DNA from: Patiriisocius_A hiemis
Lineage (GTDB): Bacteria > Bacteroidota > Bacteroidia > Flavobacteriales > Flavobacteriaceae
Reading direction: 5' to 3'
DNA length: 64,000 nucleotides
NCBI RefSeq assembly: GCF_031846325.1
Contig: NZ_JAVRHZ010000001.1
Location: forward strand, 558,001-622,000
Shown here: piece by piece, positions 1 through 9,617 of the stretch
Numbering within the stretch: the first letter of the stretch is position 1
Layout of the letters: every line of letters starts with the position of its first letter
The notes under the pieces: model-generated
Database searches by the model: none
What the model saw: only the letters and a program-made list of their open reading frames with translations
What the model was told of the DNA's origin: nothing
Position numbers and translations under genes: made by a program

Positions 1-1389
1 TACAATTTGGGCCATAAGCTCAGCTTCGGTTACCAATTTATTATTTGCATAGGCATTACCTTGCATATGGACTATACCTCTTCTAATAGGTGTTATTAAT
101 TCTAATTTAAAGACCAAAGTATCTCCTGGGTTAACTTGTTGTTTAAATTTTACATTATTAATTTTCATAAAAAATGTAAGGTAATTCTCTGGGTCTGGAA
201 CTGTACTTAATGCTAATATTCCACCTGTTTGTGCCATTGCTTCAACAATAAGAACCCCTGGCATTACTGGAGCTCCTGGAAAATGACCTACGAAGTATGG
301 TTCATTCATTGTTACATTCTTAAGTCCAACTACATGAGTATCACTTAATTCTAAAATTTTATCGACCAATAAAAAAGGTGGTCTATGGGGAAGCATATCC
401 ATAATTTGATTTACATCCTTTACTGGGGTTTTGGATAAATCAAATTGTGGTATTTTATTTCTACTTTCAAGTTTAATTAACTTAGAAAGTTTCTTTGCAA
501 ATTGTGTATTTACATGATGACCAGGCTTATTAGCAATTACTTTACCTCTTATTCTTGTTCCAACTAGTGCTAAATCCCCTATTACATCAAGTAATTTATG
601 TCTTGCTGCTTCATTTGGGTAATGCAAGTTAAGGTTGTCTAGTATACCATTAGGCTTTACTGAAATTTCATCTTTACCAAAAGCCTCACGAAGTTTTTCC
701 ATTGTTTTTGGAGACAACTCTTTATCAACATAGACGATAGCGTTGTTTAAATCTCCTCCTTTAATAAGGCCGTGTTCTAGAAGCATTTCAATCTCATGTA
801 AAAAACTAAAGGTTCTGGCGTCTGCAATTTCTTTTTTAAATTCTGAAATATGCTTTAACGAAGCATTTTGTGTTCCCAATACCTTTGTTCCGAAGTCAAC
901 CATAGTTGTAACTTGGTATTCTTCTGAAGGTATTATAGTTATTTCACTTCCAGATTCTTCGTCTACGTAAGAAATTACTTCCTTAACAATATACTCTTCT
1001 CTTGGAGCATCAAGCTCTTGTATTCCAGCATTTTCGATAGCTTCAATAAAAAATTTTGAAGAACCGTCCATAATTGGAGGTTCAGAAGCATTTAGCTCGA
1101 TAATACAATTATCTACTTCCATACCTACCAAAGCAGCTAATACATGTTCTGAGGTTTGGATCTTTACACCCAACTTCTCTAAATTAGTACCGCGTTGTGT
1201 ATTTACTACATAATTAGCATCTGCTTCAATAACTGGGCTTCCTTCTAGATCTACTCTCACAAAAGTATAGCCATTATTTGCAGGGGCTGGTTTAAATACA
1301 ATAGTAACTTCCTTACCAGTATGAAGACCTACTCCTGTTAAAGAAGACTCTTTACTAAGGGTGGTTTGCTTTGCTATACAATTAGTCAT
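1..1389 (-). CDS. lpxC: Bifunctional LpxC deacetylase / FabZ dehydratase, 3' end cut by window edge
   Basis: This is a fusion of UDP-3-O-acyl-GlcNAc deacetylase (LpxC, the committed step of lipid A synthesis) with 3-hydroxyacyl-ACP dehydratase (FabZ, fatty acid elongation); both act in the cytosol. Residues 1 to about 305 are LpxC, with the zinc-binding region SEHVLAAL and the later LHYPNEAARHKLLD motif. From about residue 325 the FabZ hot-dog domain follows, with MLPHRPPFLLVD and the catalytic GHFPGAPVMPG region. The fusion is normal for Bacteroidota. All 463 codons to the edge are open and only a few C-terminal residues can be missing. Its start codon lies inside the end of lpxD (8-base overlap), so the two are co-transcribed and probably translationally coupled. 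Confidence 0.95.
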   Translation of the reverse strand, partial: MTNCIAKQTTLSKESSLTGVGLHTGKEVTIVFKPAPANNGYTFVRVDLEGSPVIEADANYVVNTQRGTNLEKLGVKIQTSEHVLAALVGMEVDNCIIELNASEPPIMDGSSKFFIEAIENAGIQELDAPREEYIVKEVISYVDEESGSEITIIPSEEYQVTTMVDFGTKVLGTQNASLKHISEFKKEIADARTFSFLHEIEMLLEHGLIKGGDLNNAIVYVDKELSPKTMEKLREAFGKDEISVKPNGILDNLNLHYPNEAARHKLLDVIGDLALVGTRIRGKVIANKPGHHVNTQFAKKLSKLIKLESRNKIPQFDLSKTPVKDVNQIMDMLPHRPPFLLVDKILELSDTHVVGLKNVTMNEPYFVGHFPGAPVMPGVLIVEAMAQTGGILALSTVPDPENYLTFFMKINNVKFKQQVNPGDTLVFKLELITPIRRGIVHMQGNAYANNKLVTEAELMAQIV

Positions 1390-2407
1390 TTTTAGTCTTT
1401 TTTTCTATTGAATTAAAACGCTCTATTATTTTAGGTAAGTTTTTAAAATGAACGTAGCTTTTATTAAAGTCTCCATAGTTTAATGCAGGCGAACCTTGAA
1501 GTGTTTCATTATCCTTTACATTACGCCCTATACCACTCTGTGCTTGGATACGTACATTATCTCCTATAGTGATATGCCCTACAATTCCTACTTGACCACC
1601 TATAAGACAGTTTTTTCCAATTTTAGTAGATCCAGCAATTCCTGTTTGGGCTGCAATTACAGTATTTTCTCCTATTTCAACATTATGGGCAATTTGGATT
1701 TGGTTGTCTAACTTAACACCTTTTTTAATTACAGTAGAACCTAGTGTGGCTCTATCTATAGTTGTTCCTGCTCCTAAATCTACATTATCTTCTATAATTA
1801 CATTACCAGTTTGTGGAACTTTTGAATATTCTCCCTTTTCATTAGGCGAAAAACCAAAGCCATCTGCACCAACAATTACACCACTATGGATTACACAGTT
1901 ATTACCAATTAAAGATTCTGAATAAATTTTAGCTCCAGCAAATACAATAACATTATCTCCCAATACAACATTATCTCCTATATAAGCATTGGGGTAAATT
2001 TTACAATTGGTTCCAATTTTTACATTTTCTCCTATGTACGCAAATGCACCTATATATATATCATCTCCATATGTTGACGACTCTGCAATAAAAACAGGTT
2101 GCTCTATGCCACTCTTATTCATTTTTACTTGATTGTAATATTCAAGTAATTTTGAAAAGGCCTTGTATGCGTTTTCAACTTTGATAAGAGTTGTCGAAAT
2201 TTTATTTTCTGGAACAAAATCTTTATCCACAATTGTTATGGATGCTGCAGTCTCATATATGTAGTGCGTGTACTTTGGGTTGGCTAAAAAAGTTAAACTC
2301 CCTTTGGTACCTTCTTCAATTTTAGAAAGCTTAGAAACCTCTACTTCACCGTTTCCTTCTATTTCACCTTCAAGTATTCCCGCTATTTGGGTTGCTGTAA
2401 ATTTCAT
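1382..2407 (-). CDS. lpxD: UDP-3-O-(3-hydroxyacyl)glucosamine N-acyltransferase LpxD
   Basis: LpxD adds the second 3-hydroxyacyl chain to UDP-glucosamine, the step after LpxC in lipid A synthesis. The 341-residue protein has the N-terminal LpxD uridine-binding domain (residues 1 to about 100). A long run of hexapeptide repeats follows (I/V-G-x-x-x-x, roughly 105 to 310), which forms the left-handed beta helix. The expected catalytic histidine is H241 in the stretch IQIAHNVEIG. Length and architecture match the family. It overlaps the next gene, lpxC-fabZ, by 8 bases, and a 35-base gap separates it from the HD-domain gene upstream, so the three may be one operon. Confidence 0.96.
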   Translation of the reverse strand: MKFTATQIAGILEGEIEGNGEVEVSKLSKIEEGTKGSLTFLANPKYTHYIYETAASITIVDKDFVPENKISTTLIKVENAYKAFSKLLEYYNQVKMNKSGIEQPVFIAESSTYGDDIYIGAFAYIGENVKIGTNCKIYPNAYIGDNVVLGDNVIVFAGAKIYSESLIGNNCVIHSGVIVGADGFGFSPNEKGEYSKVPQTGNVIIEDNVDLGAGTTIDRATLGSTVIKKGVKLDNQIQIAHNVEIGENTVIAAQTGIAGSTKIGKNCLIGGQVGIVGHITIGDNVRIQAQSGIGRNVKDNETLQGSPALNYGDFNKSYVHFKNLPKIIERFNSIEKKTKND

Positions 2408-2442
2408 GTATTAAATTGTGTTGCAAAAATAGAAAAAAAGGA

Positions 2443-3672
2443 TTAGTTATTGGTTTTAGGGTAACAGATGTAATATTTAGTCACTTTTTTTGATAATGCT
2501 TTTAGGTTTAATTGATCACTAGCCTTTGCTACATCTACAATCTTGCCGTTTTTGGCAAGTAAATTTATAGTGTCTTTTTCCATACTATATGCTTGATTAA
2601 AAATAGTACCTGTAAACACAAAATAAGATGTTTCGTTTTCAGAAAGGTTGTGTTTGCTCATAAAAAGTTTTTTCTTTTCAGAAATTTTATCTGGATTAAT
2701 TGGCTTCTTTTTAAGCTTAATTTTTAGTAAATTTCTATTTAGAATCATTTCGGAGAGGGTTCTAAGTACAAAATCTTCGTTGGTTGCCCAAGACTTCATT
2801 GCCGAAACTATATCGTAATCATCCAATTTTGAAAACACAGTTAATATTTCTTCTGTAAATTCATTTTTTGATATACTATTATTCAAGAAAAATGAGAGTG
2901 AGTCACTTGCAGGAAGTGTAACACCATTTCGAGTTAATTCTTTAGCCCTCTTTAAAACTCTAAGCAATAATTGCTCAGCTACTATTCCTGTTTTGTGCAA
3001 ATACACTTGCCAATACATTAAGCGTCTTGCTACAATAAATTTTTCTACAGAATAAATTCCTTTTTCTTCTACAACCAGTTTGTCATTTTTCACATTAAGC
3101 ATAAAAATAAGACGTTGAGAGCTAATAGCACCCTCTGAAACACCAGTATAAAAGCTATCTCTTCTCAAATAATCTAATCTGTCCATGTCTAACTGACTTG
3201 ATATTAATTGATGCAAGAATTTTCGGTCATATTTGTTTTTAAAAATTTGGATTGCTAACGTTAATCTGTTGTTAAACTTTTTATTTAGCGCTTCCATAAA
3301 AAGTAAGGAAATAGCCTCGTGGTTAACGTTCTCTACAATACTGTTTTCCATAGCATGGGAGAAGGGACCATGTCCAATATCGTGTAAAAGGATTGCAATA
3401 TAAAGCGCTTCTTCTTCAGTAGTAGAGACTTCAACACCTTTGTTTCTAAGTACTTGTATTGCTTTTTGCATTAAAAAATATGCTCCTAGTGCATGATGAA
3501 AACGAGTATGATGTGCTCCTGGGTAAACCAAATAAGACATACCCATTTGAGAAATTCTGCGTAGCCTTTGAAAGTAAGGATCTTCAATTAATTGAAATAT
3601 GAGTTTACTTGGAACAGAAATAAAACCATAGATTGGATCGTTAATGATTTTATGAGTAGGGTTTGGATTCAA
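2443..3672 (-). CDS. HD-domain phosphohydrolase (dGTPase-like)
   Basis: This 409-residue protein carries the metal-binding HD signature LLHDIGHGPFSH (H97, D98), preceded by the conserved HTRFHH segment (55-60) and followed by the family's DRLDYLRRDS motif. That set is typical of the dGTPase/SAMHD1-like HD superfamily, whose members hydrolyse nucleotides or other phosphoesters. The true substrate cannot be read from the sequence. It lies upstream of lpxD on the same strand and is divergent from porX. A TAnnTTTG match on the minus strand at 3784-3791 could be its promoter, with a long leader of about 100 bases. Confidence 0.9.
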   Translation of the reverse strand: MNPNPTHKIINDPIYGFISVPSKLIFQLIEDPYFQRLRRISQMGMSYLVYPGAHHTRFHHALGAYFLMQKAIQVLRNKGVEVSTTEEEALYIAILLHDIGHGPFSHAMENSIVENVNHEAISLLFMEALNKKFNNRLTLAIQIFKNKYDRKFLHQLISSQLDMDRLDYLRRDSFYTGVSEGAISSQRLIFMLNVKNDKLVVEEKGIYSVEKFIVARRLMYWQVYLHKTGIVAEQLLLRVLKRAKELTRNGVTLPASDSLSFFLNNSISKNEFTEEILTVFSKLDDYDIVSAMKSWATNEDFVLRTLSEMILNRNLLKIKLKKKPINPDKISEKKKLFMSKHNLSENETSYFVFTGTIFNQAYSMEKDTINLLAKNGKIVDVAKASDQLNLKALSKKVTKYYICYPKTNN

Positions 3673-3796
3673 ACTTTAACTTTAAATTAGTAGTAGGCAC
3701 CATACTAGTGTGCCAATAGACTTTTAATTTTGATTACAAATTATAAATATAAAAGTGAATGAACAGTCCGTTCTATTCGCAAACAAATATACATAT

Positions 3797-5347
3797 ATGA
3801 GCGATATTAAAGTACTTTGGGTTGATGATGAAATAGATTTATTAAAGCCTCACATAATTTTTTTAGAAAACAAGAACTATAAAGTTACTACAGCGCAAAG
3901 TGGTACAGAGGCACTAGAGGAAATAAAGCAAGAGAGTTTTGATATTGTTTTTCTGGATGAAAACATGCCTGGCCTTACTGGTTTAGAAACTCTTACTGAA
4001 ATAAAGGAATATAATGCTACTCTTCCAGTTGTTATGATTACAAAAAGTGAAGAAGAATATATTATGGAAGAAGCAATTGGCTCTAAAATTGCCGATTATT
4101 TAATTAAACCCGTAAACCCAAACCAAATACTTTTAAGTCTTAAGAAAAATCTTGATCATTCTAGATTAGTTTCAGAAAAAACAACCTCAAACTATCAGCA
4201 AGAGTTTAGAAAAATAGCAATGGATATGTCCATGATTAACTCTTACGAAGGTTGGGCAGAGCTTTATCAAAAATTGGTTTACTGGGAGTTAGAACTAGAA
4301 AACATTGAAGATACTGGAATGTTTGAGATTTTAGAGTCTCAAAAAACAGAAGCAAACACACAATTTTGCAAGTTTATTGATAAAAATTACCCTAATTGGT
4401 TTGATGGTAAAGATGATGCTCCTGTAATGTCGCATACCCTTTTTAGAGACAAGGTAGTTCCAGAATTAGAAGATAAAACCCCAACCCTGCTAGTTGTAGT
4501 CGATAACTTACGTTATGACCAATGGAAGGCATTTGAGCCCTTTTTAGCGAGTAGTTATAAAAAACAAAACGAAGAACTTTTTTATAGCATACTACCTACT
4601 GCAACACAATACGCAAGAAATGCTATATTTTCTGGATTAATGCCAGCAGATATGGAAAAAATGCATCCAGAGTATTGGTTAAATGATACTGATGAGGGCG
4701 GGAAAAACATGAAAGAGGATAAGTTTCTAGCGGCGCAATTAAAACGTTTAGGCCTTAATCTAGACTGGAGTTATACAAAGATATCCAGCCTCAAACAAGG
4801 AAAGAAAATGGCAGAAAACTTTAAAGCCCATAAAGATGAAGACCTTACCGTGGTTGTTTATAATTTTGTAGATATTCTATCTCATTCTAAAACAGAGATG
4901 GAAGTAATTAAAGAACTGGCATCCACAGATAAGTCTTATCGCTCTCTAACTCAAAGTTGGTTTAAGAACTCTCCACTTCTAGATATTATTACCCAAGCAT
5001 CTCAATTAGGCTTTAAGTTAATTATCACTACAGATCATGGTACTATAAACGTAAAAAATCCTTCCAAAGTAATAGGAGATAAGAATACTAGCTTAAATCT
5101 TAGGTACAAAACTGGAAGAAGTCTTACATATGAAGACAAAGAAGTTTTAGCAGCAAAAAACCCTAAAACAATACATTTGCCAACAATTAACATGAGCAGT
5201 TCCTTTATATTTGCAAAAGGAGATTTGTTTTTTGCATATCCTAATAATTACAATCACTACGTAAGCTATTACCGTAATACCTATCAACATGGAGGAGTTT
5301 CTCTAGAAGAAATGATTATTCCGTTTACAGTTCTTAACCCAAAATAA
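3797..5347 (+). CDS. porX: PorX-type response regulator with PglZ phosphodiesterase domain
   Basis: PorX is the response regulator linked to the type IX secretion system in Bacteroidota. The chosen start gives 516 residues, the usual PorX length; an in-frame ATG 42 bases upstream adds residues the family lacks. Residues 1-120 are a receiver domain with the acidic pair D10/D11, phosphoacceptor D54 (FLDENMPG) and the conserved lysine in DYLIKPVNP. The C-terminal half is a PglZ alkaline-phosphatase-like domain, with VVVDNLRYDQW and ITTDHGTINV carrying probable metal ligands. PorX proteins have been reported to act on oligoribonucleotides and to work with the kinase PorY and a sigma factor, neither of which is in this window. 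Confidence 0.95.
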   Translation: MSDIKVLWVDDEIDLLKPHIIFLENKNYKVTTAQSGTEALEEIKQESFDIVFLDENMPGLTGLETLTEIKEYNATLPVVMITKSEEEYIMEEAIGSKIADYLIKPVNPNQILLSLKKNLDHSRLVSEKTTSNYQQEFRKIAMDMSMINSYEGWAELYQKLVYWELELENIEDTGMFEILESQKTEANTQFCKFIDKNYPNWFDGKDDAPVMSHTLFRDKVVPELEDKTPTLLVVVDNLRYDQWKAFEPFLASSYKKQNEELFYSILPTATQYARNAIFSGLMPADMEKMHPEYWLNDTDEGGKNMKEDKFLAAQLKRLGLNLDWSYTKISSLKQGKKMAENFKAHKDEDLTVVVYNFVDILSHSKTEMEVIKELASTDKSYRSLTQSWFKNSPLLDIITQASQLGFKLIITTDHGTINVKNPSKVIGDKNTSLNLRYKTGRSLTYEDKEVLAAKNPKTIHLPTINMSSSFIFAKGDLFFAYPNNYNHYVSYYRNTYQHGGVSLEEMIIPFTVLNPK

Positions 5348-5444
5348 TATATTATTTGTAGGATAAGTCTTGTTAAAGTGTATTTTATCGAAAAATAGGT
5401 CGATTAATCGATTATAATGCTATATTTGAAATCCATTAATTTAT

Positions 5445-5858
5445 ATGGAACGTACGTTTAATTTAAATACCATAAACGAAGTTGTAAGTGAACTCTTGCA
5501 ATTAAAAGAAACTAGGGTATGGCTTTTTAAAGGAGAGATGGGTGTTGGCAAAACTACCTTAATAAAGGAGTTAGCTAAACAATTAGGTGTAAAAGATACA
5601 TTAAGTAGCCCTACCTTTTCTATAGTTAATGAGTATCAAACAAGTACTGAAAAAATTTTTCATTTCGATTTTTATCGAATAAAAAGTGAAGATGAAGCAA
5701 TGGATATGGGAGTAGAAGAATACTTTTATAGTGGCCACTTTAATTTTATAGAATGGCCTGAAAAAATTGAAACATTAATTCCCCAAGAATATGTTGAGGT
5801 AACACTTAACAAAAATAAAAATGGAAGTAGAACTGTAAACCTTAAGCTAGTGAACTAA
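5445..5858 (+). CDS. tsaE: tRNA threonylcarbamoyladenosine biosynthesis ATPase TsaE
   Basis: TsaE is the small P-loop ATPase that works with TsaB, TsaC and TsaD to make the t6A modification at position 37 of ANN-decoding tRNAs. The 137-residue protein has the Walker A sequence GEMGVGKTT (about 30-38), the family motif SSPTFSIVNEY and the later HFDFYRI. Length is normal. It follows porX after 97 bases. A TATATTTG element at 5421-5428 fits a Bacteroidota -7 box, although I see no good upstream TTG at the usual distance, so it may have its own promoter or share porX transcripts. Confidence 0.95.
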   Translation: MERTFNLNTINEVVSELLQLKETRVWLFKGEMGVGKTTLIKELAKQLGVKDTLSSPTFSIVNEYQTSTEKIFHFDFYRIKSEDEAMDMGVEEYFYSGHFNFIEWPEKIETLIPQEYVEVTLNKNKNGSRTVNLKLVN

Positions 5859-6029
5859 AATTAACACGATAATATAATTTCATTATTTACCCATAAAAGG
5901 TAATTTTTTTCGGCAAGTAACACATCTTTAATTACAAAAGACAATAGTACAATATAAGCCCAAAAAAAATTAAGGACTTGCCTTTTTAAACAATAGATTT
6001 GTGCTATTAACCTCACAAACTATAACATT

Positions 6030-6170
6030 ATGAAATTATTAAAAGTACTATTTATCGTAGCAATTTTCGGGACAGGTTTATTTGCATCTTGCACGCCAGA
6101 AAGCATAGAAGATGGACAAAACGAACAACAAATCGACAAAGCAGACATCATCGTCCCTAGTAAGGGGTAG
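6030..6170 (+). CDS. Small predicted lipoprotein, 46 residues
   Basis: The ORF encodes 46 residues: a lysine-containing start, a hydrophobic stretch, then a lipobox ending LFASC with the lipidation cysteine at C21, followed by a short polar tail rich in E, D and Q. This is the form of a tiny outer- or inner-membrane lipoprotein. Function is unknown; I have the impression that similarly small lipoproteins sit upstream of ald in relatives, but cannot check it here. Its last 59 bases overlap the next gene in a different frame, which is unusual (see findings). The intact signal sequence is the main support. Confidence 0.6.
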   Translation: MKLLKVLFIVAIFGTGLFASCTPESIEDGQNEQQIDKADIIVPSKG

Positions 6171-6627
6171 TATAGTTGCGTTATTAATTGCAATAACGCC
6201 ATACATTTTTTATACATATGAAAGTTTCCCAGATACAAAAACCTGGGAAACTTTTTTGTTTACTTACGAAGCTAACTGGTACCAAAAGGTATATGTTTCA
6301 GTTTGGACTATGATGGGTAAGTTTATCCCATTACTTTTATTATTTATATGGTTTTTCACAAATAAGCATTGGTGGTATCATGTTCTTTTGATTCCGATTG
6401 GAATGTTCTCTTTTCAATTATTTAATGTTATTAATGATGACACAAGCTTTGTGGATGAAGTTGAAATCTGGTGGTTATTTCCAATAATGCTTGTTATTAT
6501 ACCATTTGTTTACTTAGTAAGAGCTAAGTTATTCCACAAATTACGAGGAGATGACTTACAAGCCTTTGAAGAAGACTTAATGCAAAAGAAAAGCTTTTGG
6601 CGTCAAATTAAGGATTTGTTTCAATAA
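6112..6627 (+). CDS. Conserved membrane protein with about four transmembrane segments
   Basis: I do not recognise a named family. The 171 residues show about four hydrophobic segments: near 20-37 (VALLIAITPYIFYTY), 65-82 (IPLLLLFIWFF), 88-105 (HVLLIPIGMFSFQLF) and 123-143 (WWLFPIMLVIIPFVYLV). A charged C-terminal tail of about 30 residues probably faces the cytoplasm. The ATG at 6112 lies inside the preceding lipoprotein ORF; no later ATG would keep the first membrane segment, so I keep this start. It precedes ald by 59 bases on the same strand. Confidence 0.75.
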   Translation: MDKTNNKSTKQTSSSLVRGSIVALLIAITPYIFYTYESFPDTKTWETFLFTYEANWYQKVYVSVWTMMGKFIPLLLLFIWFFTNKHWWYHVLLIPIGMFSFQLFNVINDDTSFVDEVEIWWLFPIMLVIIPFVYLVRAKLFHKLRGDDLQAFEEDLMQKKSFWRQIKDLFQ

Positions 6628-6686
6628 TATTTTCATATAAAATTTTCGTTTTTAATTTGTAACTTGGTAGTATATAACCAATAGCC

Positions 6687-7886
6687 ATGTCACAACCTAA
6701 TTCCCCTTTTACTAGAGCTCAACTTCTCCCTCAAGAAGAGAAACTAGAAATTTCTAAACAAAAAGGAGAGCTATACATAGGTATTCCAAAAGAAGCGTAT
6801 TTTCAAGAGAAACGTATTTGCCTAACACCAGATGCTGTTGCAGCAATCGTTGCCAATGGACATCGAGTACTTATAGAAAAAGGTGCTGGTACCGAAGCTG
6901 GTTTTAGCGATGATGCATACAATACTGCTGGTGCTACACTAACAAATGACACAAAAAAGGTATTTGAATGCCCTATGATCTTAAAGGTAGAACCCCCTAC
7001 CCTAGAAGAGTTAGAACTAATCAAACCAAAATCTGTTTTACTTTCTGCTTTGCAACTTAAAACAAGACAGAAAGAATATTTTAAAATACTCGCAAAGAAA
7101 AAAATCACGGCACTAGCTTTTGAGTTTATAAAAGATGAAGACCATAGTTATCCTGCAGTAAAAGCATTAAGTGAAATTGCAGGAAGCGCTTCTGTTTTAA
7201 TTGCTTCGGAGTTGTTAGTGCATCCAGAATATGGAAATGGATTACTCTTCGGAAACATTAGCGGCGTCCCTCCTGTTGAGGTTGTTGTAATTGGTGCCGG
7301 TACCGTTGGGCAATTTGCAGTACGTGCTGCATTGGGAATGGGAGCAAATGTAAAAGTGTTTGACAGTTCCATCACAAAGCTTAGAAAAATTCAAACAAAT
7401 GTAGGGCAGCCATTATATACCTCTACTATTCAACCAAAAAACCTATTAAAAGCCTTACGCCGCTGTGACGTTGCTATTGGAGCAATTAGAGGGTCTAATC
7501 GTTCTCCTGTAGTCGTTTCGTCTACAATGGTAGAAAACATGAAGCCAGGTGCAGTAATTATAGACGTAAGTGTAGATATGGGTGGTTGCTTTGAAACTAC
7601 GGAGATTACATCACATGATAAACCAATTCATATAAAGCATGGGGTTATTCATTATGGAGTACCAAACATTCCTGCTCGATACCCTAAAACAGCATCAATT
7701 TCAATAAGTAATATTTTTACCCCATATTTATTAGAAATAGCTGAATGTGGCGGGCTAGAAAATGCCGCTAGGTATGATTATGGATTGCGAAATGGCCTAT
7801 ATTTCTATAGAGGAATATTAACAAACAAGTCGATTTCAGACTGGTTTGAGATGCCTCATAGTGATTTGAATTTATTGATGTTTTAA
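6687..7886 (+). CDS. ald: Alanine dehydrogenase
   Basis: Alanine dehydrogenase interconverts L-alanine with pyruvate and ammonia using NAD. The 399-residue protein has an N-terminal AlaDH/PNT domain (IGIPKEAYFQEKRICLTPD, with the lysine and arginine that contact substrate). The central Rossmann fold is marked by VVIGAGTVGQFAVRAALGMG, with an acidic residue after strand 2 (VKVFDSS) as expected for NAD. An N-terminal extension of about 30 residues compared with the Bacillus enzyme is visible. It probably shares a transcript with the membrane gene upstream, since the gap is 59 bases without a clear promoter. Confidence 0.94.
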   Translation: MSQPNSPFTRAQLLPQEEKLEISKQKGELYIGIPKEAYFQEKRICLTPDAVAAIVANGHRVLIEKGAGTEAGFSDDAYNTAGATLTNDTKKVFECPMILKVEPPTLEELELIKPKSVLLSALQLKTRQKEYFKILAKKKITALAFEFIKDEDHSYPAVKALSEIAGSASVLIASELLVHPEYGNGLLFGNISGVPPVEVVVIGAGTVGQFAVRAALGMGANVKVFDSSITKLRKIQTNVGQPLYTSTIQPKNLLKALRRCDVAIGAIRGSNRSPVVVSSTMVENMKPGAVIIDVSVDMGGCFETTEITSHDKPIHIKHGVIHYGVPNIPARYPKTASISISNIFTPYLLEIAECGGLENAARYDYGLRNGLYFYRGILTNKSISDWFEMPHSDLNLLMF

Positions 7887-7953
7887 TTATTTTGTAGGAC
7901 TACAGAAAAATAATCAAAGTATTTACAACTATCTTTGCTTTAAATTTTAGTAA

Positions 7954-8331
7954 ATGAAACTTATTCATAGACTCGCCTATTATCTTGGTGGATTTGTAAT
8001 TGGACTTATTATTTTATTTTTCTTTTTAGGTGGAAAAGATGCTTCATGTGATTACTCTCCAAATGCACGCACATTAAAAAATATACGTCTAAAAAAAAGA
8101 GAGTTTAACCCAAAAACACTACAAACTCTTCAGAGTAAAGGACTTGACACAGCTGCTATATCTAGTATTTTGAATAATGGAAATGTTTTGTTTTCTGAAA
8201 GTAATCGTGATTTAGACTCATGCAAACAATATGTAATTGAAGGAGAGATTAAAGAAACTCTATTAAAAATAACAATGGAGAATTGTGCAGAAGTAGCTAG
8301 GCTTTTAGACGTCAACTTTCAGCAAGAATAA
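7954..8331 (+). CDS. Membrane-anchored small protein, possibly DUF4258-like
   Basis: This is a 125-residue protein with one N-terminal membrane anchor (about 8-27, GGFVIGLIILFFFLGG) and a soluble domain. The C-terminal part (CKQYVIEGEIKETLLKITMENC) has the beta-strand pattern I associate with DUF4258, but I could not test this. Several cysteines are present (about C32, C89 and C110). A TATCTTTG motif at 7930-7937, 17 bases before the start, fits a -7 element, so it may be transcribed on its own after ald. Function is unknown. Confidence 0.72.
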   Translation: MKLIHRLAYYLGGFVIGLIILFFFLGGKDASCDYSPNARTLKNIRLKKREFNPKTLQTLQSKGLDTAAISSILNNGNVLFSESNRDLDSCKQYVIEGEIKETLLKITMENCAEVARLLDVNFQQE

Positions 8332-8371
8332 TAACCTACAATTATCCGTTGTCAAGTTATTTTTTAGTTAG

Positions 8372-9544
8372 TTAGGCTTTTCTTCTTTCTTTCTCTTTTT
8401 TTAATAAAGATAATTCTCTACTTGTTTGCCCAGCGACTGAGGTATTTTCTTCTGCCCTTCTAATTAAGTACGGCATCACATCTTTTACGGGGCCAAATGG
8501 GGTATATTTAGCAACATTATAACCTTGCTCTGCAAGATTATAGCTTATGTGATCACTCATGCCATATAATTGTCCAAACCACACTCTATTGTCATTATTA
8601 GTTAGACCTTTTGCTTCCATAATTTTTACTGCCAAATAACTACTTGTTTCATTATGTGTTCCTAAAAATAAATGAATATCATCAAGGTTATCCAAAATGT
8701 ATTTCGTCACCTCATTAAAGTTGGCATCAGTTGCAAATTTGCTTTCACAAATTGGAGTTTCATACCCATGTTCTTCGGCACGCTCATTTTCTTTTTCCAT
8801 GTAAGCACCTCTAACTACCTTAAAACCTAGCTTATATCCTTTCTCTTTTGCTTTTTTATGTGCCTTTTTTAAATATGCTAATCTGTCCCAACGGTAGCAT
8901 TGTAGGGTATTAAAAACAATAGGATACTCTTTATTATATTTTTCCATCATTTGCTCGCATAAATCATCTGCAGCATCCTGCATCCATGATTCCTCACCAT
9001 CAATTAACAGAGAAATATTACAATCGTAAGCTACTTTACAAATCTTTTCATATCGAGCAATTATACGCTCCCATTCGCTTTTTTCACTTTCTGTAAGTTT
9101 TTGTTTTTCAGTAATCTTCTGCCATATTTTAAATCGACCAAAACCTGTAGGCTTAAATACCGAAAAAGGCATTGCGTCTTTTTTATCAGCAAACCGAGTA
9201 AGTTCAATTACCTTGGCTAAAGTTGCATCAAATTGTTCCTCCTCTTCTTTCCCTTCTACCGAATAATCTAAAACCGAATGCACGTTTGCACCATACAGCT
9301 CATCAACAGTTGGCATACAATCTTTTTCATTTACTCCTGCGCAAAAGTGATCAAAAACTGTGGATCGAATAAGACCCTCAACAGGTAAATTCATATTTAA
9401 TGCAAGCTTGGTTGCTGCAGTACCTATACGAACCAATGGTTCATTAGCTATCATTTTAAAAAGAAAATAAGCACGTTCTAATTGTGAATCACTCTTTAGC
9501 TTAAAAGCAACTTCAGTATTATCGAAAAGTGAATTTGATGCCAT
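8372..9544 (-). CDS. Proline dehydrogenase
   Basis: Proline dehydrogenase oxidises proline to pyrroline-5-carboxylate with FAD, passing electrons to the quinone pool. The 390-residue protein has the beta/alpha barrel signatures of the family: LLIDGEESWMQ, the barrel strand LGFKVVRGAYMEKEN with the conserved RGAYxxxE motif, FLGTHNETS, and near the C-terminus YTPFGPVKDVMPYLIRRAEEN with the two substrate-binding arginines. It is a stand-alone enzyme, not a PutA fusion. It is divergent from aroB; a TATATTTG element on the minus strand at 9564-9571 fits a -7 box about 20 bases before the start codon. Confidence 0.93.
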   Translation of the reverse strand: MASNSLFDNTEVAFKLKSDSQLERAYFLFKMIANEPLVRIGTAATKLALNMNLPVEGLIRSTVFDHFCAGVNEKDCMPTVDELYGANVHSVLDYSVEGKEEEEQFDATLAKVIELTRFADKKDAMPFSVFKPTGFGRFKIWQKITEKQKLTESEKSEWERIIARYEKICKVAYDCNISLLIDGEESWMQDAADDLCEQMMEKYNKEYPIVFNTLQCYRWDRLAYLKKAHKKAKEKGYKLGFKVVRGAYMEKENERAEEHGYETPICESKFATDANFNEVTKYILDNLDDIHLFLGTHNETSSYLAVKIMEAKGLTNNDNRVWFGQLYGMSDHISYNLAEQGYNVAKYTPFGPVKDVMPYLIRRAEENTSVAGQTSRELSLLKKEKERRKA

Positions 9545-9617
9545 AAAATAAAAATAATGTTCACAAATATAGTTAGATTTGATCTCACTTTAATCGCAAA
9601 AATAGAAACTACATAGT

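Noticed and set aside
3755..3796. Upstream ATG for porX
   Set aside because: It adds 14 residues before the receiver domain; PorX proteins begin close to the VDDE motif.
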